6,956 nucleotides of DNA from Methanobacteriota archaeon (GTDB taxonomy: Archaea > Thermoplasmatota > Poseidoniia > Poseidoniales > Poseidoniaceae): assembly GCA_002727515.1 (NCBI GenBank), contig PBXF01000016.1, positions 1,809 through 8,764 of the forward strand, in the 5' to 3' direction. Made by a program: the position numbers and the translations under genes. Positions within the stretch are counted from its first letter, which is position 1. Each line of letters opens with the position of its first letter. The notes beneath the pieces were generated by a model that worked only from the letters and a program-made list of their open reading frames with translations, was not told where the DNA came from and searched no databases. Shown piece after piece: positions 1 to 5,088 of this stretch.

Positions 1-72
1 AGCCTGTGAGCCTACCCTTCTTCAAGTCATGTATGACCCAATATTGACATTTGACATCAATAGTGCCTGTGT
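1..72. other. 3' flank of RIO1, no supported gene
   Basis: Downstream of the RIO1 stop there is no oligo-T terminator on the minus strand. All minus-strand ATG codons here run into a stop within a dozen codons. The only frame still open at the left edge starts with a TTG at 25, with no ribosome binding site, and is too short to judge. The heptamer TTGACAT occurs twice in tandem at 44-57. In many archaea a KH-domain (Dim2/Pno1-like) gene follows RIO1; if it does here, its start lies outside the window or at the very edge. Confidence 0.4.
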
Positions 73-1053
73 TTATTCCTCTTCATGGATTTGCACATGG
101 GACAAATCCATTTCTAAAACATCAAACATTGCTTCGGCCAATTCTACCTCTATTCCAGATTTATTCGCCCATTCAACTAACCTAGTTACGTCTCTAACTA
201 AGAATTCTTGACTCCTAGGATGAGATTGTATTACTGCTTGACCTACATCAATTACCACTGGTTTGTCGCCGTGCCACATGATATTGTATGGTGAAAAATC
301 ACCATGCACCAAATTTGCCTTTTGCCAGGCCACAGCCAAAAATTCCAACAATTCATCATACACTGAATTTGGATCTGGAACTTTTACATCTTTCAATCTA
401 GGTGATGGTGCTGAAGATGTTCCCAAATAATCCATAACCAAGACGTTCTTGTTTACTGCTAGAGGCTTTGGCACAGATAATCCCCACTTGGATAGTCTGA
501 GCAAATTTCTGTATTCTTTTCTGACCCATATGTCTACCAAATCTCGATGTCGTCTTCTCAATCCACCAAACCTTGGGTCGCCTTCGATATATTGAACTAA
601 ATTTTTGAATACTGCATTTGAAGTGTGAAAAATTTTCACTGCAACAGGACCGGATTCACCTGTTCCATGAAAAACATGGGCTTCCTTTCCTCTTGCAATA
701 GGGAAATCTAGGGTGTCAATTACCCCCGATTTCATCAATTTGTATAGACTCATCAATGTCAGCCTATCAAAAACAGCATCGAATACTCGTCTATCCACCC
801 ATTCAAATGGACCTTCCCCCATAACTCCAGATAATCCGTTTTCGATTTCGCTAAACATCCGTTTATACTTTTTTTCAGACATCCAACTAGTGCCTTTTGA
901 GGATTCTAATGATTTGATGAATTTTCTTGATTCCGAATCCATATGAATCTCGTCAGCGCTCTTTTTTTTACTTCTACGACGATTGTGTCGACGTTGCTTG
1001 GTATCTTTGGCTAGTTCTTCGTCCCAATCCTTAGTCACAAAGAACACCGCCAT
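73..1053 (-). CDS. rio1: RIO1-type atypical serine protein kinase/ATPase
   Basis: Cytoplasmic atypical kinase of the RIO family, which acts in late maturation of the small ribosomal subunit. The 326-residue protein shows in order a nucleotide-binding loop RGKEAHVFHG (121-130), the ATP-contacting Lys in VAVKIF (K140), DIWVRKEYRNLLRL (174-187), a hinge VLVMDYLG (204-211), the catalytic loop LVHGDFSPYNIMWH (248-261) with D252 and N257, the metal-binding Asp in VVIDVGQAV (D269), and the RIO1 tail motif SHPRSQEFLVRDV (277-289). GKEA rather than GKES, and no recognisable winged-helix domain, favour RIO1 over RIO2. Oddities: a basic N-terminal extension of about 60 residues, since archaeal RIO1 proteins are usually around 260 residues, and Ala-Arg in place of the usual Ser-Thr before GKEA. 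The ATG at 1053 is 17 bases after the aIF1A stop and lacks a clear ribosome binding site. The pairing with aIF1A is common in archaea, which supports both calls. It ends IHEEE-TAA. Confidence 0.93.
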   Translation of the reverse strand: MAVFFVTKDWDEELAKDTKQRRHNRRRSKKKSADEIHMDSESRKFIKSLESSKGTSWMSEKKYKRMFSEIENGLSGVMGEGPFEWVDRRVFDAVFDRLTLMSLYKLMKSGVIDTLDFPIARGKEAHVFHGTGESGPVAVKIFHTSNAVFKNLVQYIEGDPRFGGLRRRHRDLVDIWVRKEYRNLLRLSKWGLSVPKPLAVNKNVLVMDYLGTSSAPSPRLKDVKVPDPNSVYDELLEFLAVAWQKANLVHGDFSPYNIMWHGDKPVVIDVGQAVIQSHPRSQEFLVRDVTRLVEWANKSGIEVELAEAMFDVLEMDLSHVQIHEEE

Positions 1054-1070
1054 TCAATGGGGAATATGTA

Positions 1071-1598
1071 TCAACCGAATAAATCGTTGATCTCATCGTC
1101 TTCATCATTATCGATGACATCGAACTCCTCTGTTTCTTCTGCTTCAGGAACTTCCTCTTCCTGAACTGGTGAATCGCTGACTGCAAACAATCCATCCTCA
1201 TCTTCATAATCATCGGTTTGAGTATTCATACCGAAAATGTCAACTTCTGGTGGTAATTGTCCTTTTCTTGAAAGATAGAATGCTTGTGTTTTGGTATATC
1301 TGTGCTTTACGTCTGCTTTTGAATCTTGGAAATCCCACGGCCAAACAATGATCAAATCTCCCTCTCTTACCCATTGCCTTCTTCTCATTTTACCTGGGAT
1401 TCTAGCCATTCGAGTTTCTCCGTCTGCACATAGGACTGTTACTCTCCTTCCTCCTAGAATTTGTTCAGCAATTGCAAACATCTCGTTGATTTTTTTGTTA
1501 GGCATTTTTACACGAATCTTAGAGGATTCCTCCTCTGCTGATTCCATAAGACGAGCTAGTTCTTCCTCGTCCACACTTTCTTCACGCCTACGGCCCAT
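1071..1598 (-). CDS. eif1A: Archaeal translation initiation factor aIF1A, with charged tails
   Basis: Small-subunit initiation factor, homologue of eukaryotic eIF1A and bacterial IF1. It binds the A-site region of the 30S subunit and helps position mRNA and initiator tRNA. The OB-fold (S1-IF1 type) spans about residues 29-115 and contains the archaeal hallmarks IRVKMPNKKINEMF (28-41), GGRRVTVLCADGETR (49-63), RIPGKMRRRQWVREGD (66-81) and RYTKTQ (100-105). The whole protein is 175 residues, whereas most archaeal aIF1A proteins are about 95-115. The excess is a 27-residue N-terminal tail (basic MGRRR, then acidic) and a Glu/Asp-rich C-terminal tail from about 128 to the end. The ATG at 1598 is the first in frame; no clear Shine-Dalgarno motif lies just before it (a GGAAGGG run sits about 15 bases upstream), so a short-leader or leaderless message is possible. 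RIO1 follows after 17 bases. Confidence 0.93.
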   Translation of the reverse strand: MGRRREESVDEEELARLMESAEEESSKIRVKMPNKKINEMFAIAEQILGGRRVTVLCADGETRMARIPGKMRRRQWVREGDLIIVWPWDFQDSKADVKHRYTKTQAFYLSRKGQLPPEVDIFGMNTQTDDYEDEDGLFAVSDSPVQEEEVPEAEETEEFDVIDNDEDDEINDLFG

Positions 1599-1641
1599 AG
1601 GTAAACCGAAAAGCCCTTCCTACTTGAAGGCTAATATCGGA
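1599..1641 (-). other. Spacer between nuoN and aIF1A, possible weak promoter
   Basis: This 43-base gap contrasts with the zero-base junctions inside the nuo block and is the most likely place in the window for a new transcript to begin. On the minus strand it holds GATATTAG at 1630-1637, roughly 25-30 bases before a short-leader start, and GGAAGGG at 1613-1619. A 10-base palindrome, GGATTAATCC (1639-1648), overlaps the nuoN stop codon. None of these matches an archaeal BRE/TATA element well, and no T-run terminator for the nuo genes is visible. Confidence 0.25.
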
Positions 1642-3372
1642 TTAATCCCAATCTAGGCTCTCGGCTGCTCTGTAACACATATCAATCAGAGTATCGCTGG
1701 ATAATCCTAGAATGACAGTCGCTACTAGACAAATCCAAATTGCCATTCTGATTGATGCTCCGTATGGAAGAGGTTTCCTTCTTCCTTCCTCTGGAATATC
1801 TAAGAACATTACAACTCCAATTCTCAGGTAGTAGAAAACAGAGATTGCACTGTTTAGGAACATAGCCAATGCAAGCCACCACACCCAGTGTAAATCCGAA
1901 AATGAGACAGAGCCATCAACCCAAACTGTTCCAACACTTGTGGAAACAATTCCAGCAATCACAAGGAATTTCGACATGAATCCTGCAAGAGGTGGAACAC
2001 CTGCAAGTGCAAGCATAAAGATGAACATTGCAGTACCAATCAAAGGATCTCTTCTTGCTAATCCAGATAATGCTGACAAACGACTTGCTCCACCTTCCAT
2101 CTCAAGTATTCCAAGAACTAGGAATGCTCCTAATTTGAACGCTACAAGGACAAATAGATGGAATAAAACTGCTGCTACAATCGCTTGTGCATAGTCTACT
2201 GGAGCATCGATTTCTCCCCATCTCCAAGCACCAACTGCTGAAAGAGCCGCAAGCATGTATCCAGCGTGAGCAACCGATGAGTATGCCAGCATTCGCTTCG
2301 GATTGGTTGAACCAAGTGCAGCAATATTACCCCACGTCATTGTGATTACAGATAATGTGGCAATGGCGTAAAGCCAAATCGCACTTTCCTCGGATAAAGT
2401 ACCTGAAGAATCTGGTAGAGTGATTACAACTAATACTCGAATCAAACCAATCATTCCCATTGCTTTTGATGCTGTAGCAAGAACACCTGCTACTGGTGAA
2501 TTAGCACCTGCATAAGCATCTGGTGCTGCAAAGTGGAATGGCGCTGCGCTAACTTTGAATCCAAATCCTACCAATACAAGCCCTAATGCGATAATACCAA
2601 GGGTGCTTGTTCCACCCCAAGCATCGCGAAGAAGTGAAAGTTGTAGAGTACCAAATTCAAGATACATTAGAGACAAACCATAGAGTCCAACTCCACTTGC
2701 AACTGAACCAACGATGAAGTATTTGACACCTGATTCAGCTCCTGATTTAGATTCCTTGTGGAAAGCCACTAGGATGTAAGTGGATAGACTTGCTAATTCT
2801 AAACCAACGAATAGAACGAATAAGTCCTGTGCGAGTGCAACCAAGCACATACCAATGGCAGTTGTTAGCAGAAGAATATACAAATCTGCTTGCCTTCTAT
2901 TATCATACATTTCATCCATTGATTTCTTACCCTTGAAGGTGTGTGCTGGTATTCTATCCAATGTAGCCATAGAAGCAAGTAAAACCGCTACTAAGAACAA
3001 AATTTCGAAGAACCTCGAGAAAGCATCGATTTTGAATAATATACTGTCTCCGCTGGTTATTGTTATTGTCTTCACACTTCCATCAATGATGTCTATAGCC
3101 ATCATTCCCAATGTAGCGAATATAGTTGCTGTAGCTAACATTCCTGGGATTGCGGGAGATCCTGTAATTGCAAATCTCTTACCGCCTAAGAACCAAGGAA
3201 TTTTTACTTTTGTAAGAGGGATTCTAAACTTTGAATTACCAAGGTTAGGAATTATGAATAGTGCTACAAGACCAATTACCATTACTAGTTCTGGAGATAT
3301 TGCAGTCCAAAATTCTGTACTGAATGCCTCTGTACAGTTCATTCCTACCTCGTTGCATTCTTCAGGCGTCAT
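1642..3372 (-). CDS. nuoN: NADH-quinone oxidoreductase subunit N
   Basis: Third antiporter-like subunit of complex I, nearest the quinone module. The 576-residue polytopic membrane protein is longer than E. coli NuoN (about 485). The extra length includes an N-terminal segment (1-26, with Cys6 and Cys13) and charged loops at about 45-68 and 140-162. Motifs are FVGLELASLSTYILVA (188-203), GFGFKVSAAPFHF (269-281), LATASK (298-303), NPKRMLAYSSVAHAGYM (357-373) and GVPPLAGFMSKF (458-469). Charged residues expected in the proton path are present: E192, K273 (like E. coli K217), K303 (K247), K359, K413 and K468 (K395). The loop after the K273 helix departs from the usual family sequence (see findings). 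The ATG at 3372 follows the nuoM TGA directly, with a G6 run 7 bases upstream, which supports this start over the in-frame ATG at 3342. It ends TAA, 43 bases before aIF1A, so it appears to close the complex I part of the cluster. Confidence 0.95.
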   Translation of the reverse strand: MTPEECNEVGMNCTEAFSTEFWTAISPELVMVIGLVALFIIPNLGNSKFRIPLTKVKIPWFLGGKRFAITGSPAIPGMLATATIFATLGMMAIDIIDGSVKTITITSGDSILFKIDAFSRFFEILFLVAVLLASMATLDRIPAHTFKGKKSMDEMYDNRRQADLYILLLTTAIGMCLVALAQDLFVLFVGLELASLSTYILVAFHKESKSGAESGVKYFIVGSVASGVGLYGLSLMYLEFGTLQLSLLRDAWGGTSTLGIIALGLVLVGFGFKVSAAPFHFAAPDAYAGANSPVAGVLATASKAMGMIGLIRVLVVITLPDSSGTLSEESAIWLYAIATLSVITMTWGNIAALGSTNPKRMLAYSSVAHAGYMLAALSAVGAWRWGEIDAPVDYAQAIVAAVLFHLFVLVAFKLGAFLVLGILEMEGGASRLSALSGLARRDPLIGTAMFIFMLALAGVPPLAGFMSKFLVIAGIVSTSVGTVWVDGSVSFSDLHWVWWLALAMFLNSAISVFYYLRIGVVMFLDIPEEGRRKPLPYGASIRMAIWICLVATVILGLSSDTLIDMCYRAAESLDWD

Positions 3373-5088
3373 TCAGATACCCCCCTTTTCGAATACCGTG
3401 TAGAATAATTGATACGTCCAATCTCCCATCATATCTAGTGCGATGAATGGGAATATTCCAAATAGAACGGTAAAGAATGCTAGAATTATCATTCCTATAT
3501 TTTCTGATGTTGTTATATCAGGAGGTGTTTCTCCATTGAGTGATTCTGGAGGTTGTCCTTCATCTCCACCTTCGAAAATTGTCCTTTGCATAGACCACAG
3601 ATAGTAAGCAGCAGTTATTGCTAATACAAATCCTGGAAGCAAAATCCACCATCCGTATGTGTGCCAATAAGCTATCATTAGCATTAATTCAGCAACGAAT
3701 CCTGCAAGTAGTGGTAGACCAAGGCTTGCCATCCATGCAAACATCATGTATACAGCAAGATAAGGAGACCATTTTGCCATGCCTCGCATTGCTCCAATTT
3801 CCATTGAATGGTAGTGATGTTTGAAAGCCCCACACACTGCGAATAGCATTGGAGAAATTATTCCGTGTGCAAACATCATGAATAATGCTGCAGCGTATCC
3901 AATAGGTTGCATGCTTGCTATACCTAGTAGAATTATTCCCATGTGAGATACTGATGAGTAAGCAACCATTCTCTTTAGATTGGTTTGACCTAAACATACA
4001 ATCGCACCCCAAACCAACGAAATTAACCCAATTGCCATAATGATGTCCTGATAGAAGACTAGTGCATCTGGGAACAGAGCAACTGGTAATCTCAACATTC
4101 CATAAGCGCCCATCTTCAGCATAACTCCTGCTAGCAACATTGAGCCACCAGTTGGTGCTTGAACGTGCGCATCAGGAAGCCAAGTGTGGAATGGTACGGC
4201 TGGTAATTTAACCAGGAATCCAAGCATTAGCATAGCGAACAGTATATTCTGCATATCTTTACCTAAGAATACACCATCTCCCTCGTTTGCAACCAATGCA
4301 TTAGTGAACAGTACCCTCATGTCGAAGGTTCTGTTAGTTACAGTTCCATACCGAGAACCACTACCCTCAGGTTGTAAGAAATACAAGGTTATCAAACCAA
4401 GTAACATGATTACTGATGCAGCAAATGTGTAGATGAAGAATTTCTGGGATGCGTATCTTCTATCTTTACCGCCCCACTTTAGAATGAGGAAGAACATTGG
4501 GATCAGTGTTAATTCCCAAAAGACATAGAACAAGAATAAGTCCAATGCAACAAATACTCCAATTAATGCACCGCCCATCATTAGAAGAAGCGGATGATAT
4601 GTTGCGCCATCTTTTTCATTCCAAGTTGTGACTATTGTTACTGGAATTAGGAATGTGGTTAACCATACCATTGGGAACGAAAGCCCGTCCATTCCTACGT
4701 GCCATGAAACACCTATTGTCTCAATCCAAATGTATTCTTTTTCCAATGCATATTCATTATAACCTAAATTCCAATCTACGGCTATTAACCAATCAAAGAA
4801 CAGAGATGTTGAAATCGCTAGAGGGATAAGAGATGCCGCTAATGTGAACAATCTAATTGGGACTGCAATAACCTCTTTTCTAGATCTAGATTCTTGACTT
4901 GCAAAGGCAAGAAGAATACAACTAACAATAATCGGGAACCCTACGAGAGGCAAGCTTATCCAATCTACTTCAGAATCGCTGCTACTCATGTATGGGAAGA
5001 ATGCCATCAACGCAGCCACTATTAGTAGAAGTCCCCCTACTAACATAAATTCCTTATTTTTGATATCTAGTGCTTGTGTACCACTCAA
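3373..5088 (-). CDS. nuoM: NADH-quinone oxidoreductase subunit M
   Basis: Second antiporter-like proton-pumping subunit of complex I, an integral membrane protein of about 14 helices. As called it has 571 residues, longer than E. coli NuoM (about 509); the extra length is mainly near the N-terminus and in a loop at about 238-277. Family motifs are FWELTLIPMFFLI (190-202), FLVKLPAVPFHTWLPDAH (291-308), APTGGSMLLAGVMLKMGAYG (311-330), NLKRMVAYSSVSHMG (370-384) and LPLLAGFVAE (458-467). The conserved pump residues E192 (E. coli E144), K294 (K234), K325 (K265) and E467 (E407) are all present. The start chosen is TTG at 5088, the codon right after the nuoL stop, because a G6 motif lies 8 bases upstream. 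The alternative is ATG at 5046 (residue 15), which has AAGGA four bases before it and would begin almost directly with the first membrane helix. It ends TGA abutting nuoN, so translation is probably coupled on both sides. Product is certain, start is not. Confidence 0.95.
   Translation of the reverse strand: MSGTQALDIKNKEFMLVGGLLLIVAALMAFFPYMSSSDSEVDWISLPLVGFPIIVSCILLAFASQESRSRKEVIAVPIRLFTLAASLIPLAISTSLFFDWLIAVDWNLGYNEYALEKEYIWIETIGVSWHVGMDGLSFPMVWLTTFLIPVTIVTTWNEKDGATYHPLLLMMGGALIGVFVALDLFLFYVFWELTLIPMFFLILKWGGKDRRYASQKFFIYTFAASVIMLLGLITLYFLQPEGSGSRYGTVTNRTFDMRVLFTNALVANEGDGVFLGKDMQNILFAMLMLGFLVKLPAVPFHTWLPDAHVQAPTGGSMLLAGVMLKMGAYGMLRLPVALFPDALVFYQDIIMAIGLISLVWGAIVCLGQTNLKRMVAYSSVSHMGIILLGIASMQPIGYAAALFMMFAHGIISPMLFAVCGAFKHHYHSMEIGAMRGMAKWSPYLAVYMMFAWMASLGLPLLAGFVAELMLMIAYWHTYGWWILLPGFVLAITAAYYLWSMQRTIFEGGDEGQPPESLNGETPPDITTSENIGMIILAFFTVLFGIFPFIALDMMGDWTYQLFYTVFEKGGI
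3380..3385 (-). promoter_or_regulatory. G6 ribosome binding site for nuoN, inside the nuoM end
   Basis: The minus strand reads GGGGGGTATC, then TGA (nuoM stop), then ATG (nuoN start). The run is 7 bases before the ATG and also encodes the last nuoM residues, Gly-Gly-Ile, using GGG and GGT codons. It has the position and shape of the nuoL-nuoM element and probably supports termination-coupled re-initiation on nuoN. Confidence 0.65.

Noticed and set aside
44..57. Tandem TTGACAT heptamers, possible binding site
   Set aside because: Two copies of 7 bases in an AT-rich flank are too little to call an operator or a mobile-element target duplication; noted only in the flank description.
29..211. 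60-codon plus-strand frame at the left edge
   Set aside because: It overlaps the conserved RIO1 C-terminus in antisense and shows no family features or ribosome binding site.
1605..1632. Possible hairpin terminator after nuoN (AGCCCTT ... AAGGCT)
   Set aside because: The stem is about six pairs with a bulge and has no following T-run on the minus strand, so it does not resemble an archaeal or a bacterial terminator.
1291..1656. 121-codon plus-strand frame opposite aIF1A
   Set aside because: The opposite frame encodes a clear OB-fold factor; the Ser-rich end of this translation is simply the complement of the acidic and basic codons of aIF1A.
2780..3403. 207-codon open frame on the plus strand opposite nuoN
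   Set aside because: It lies wholly antisense to the strongly supported nuoN and the nuoM end, has no recognisable motif, and is explained by the composition of the opposite strand.
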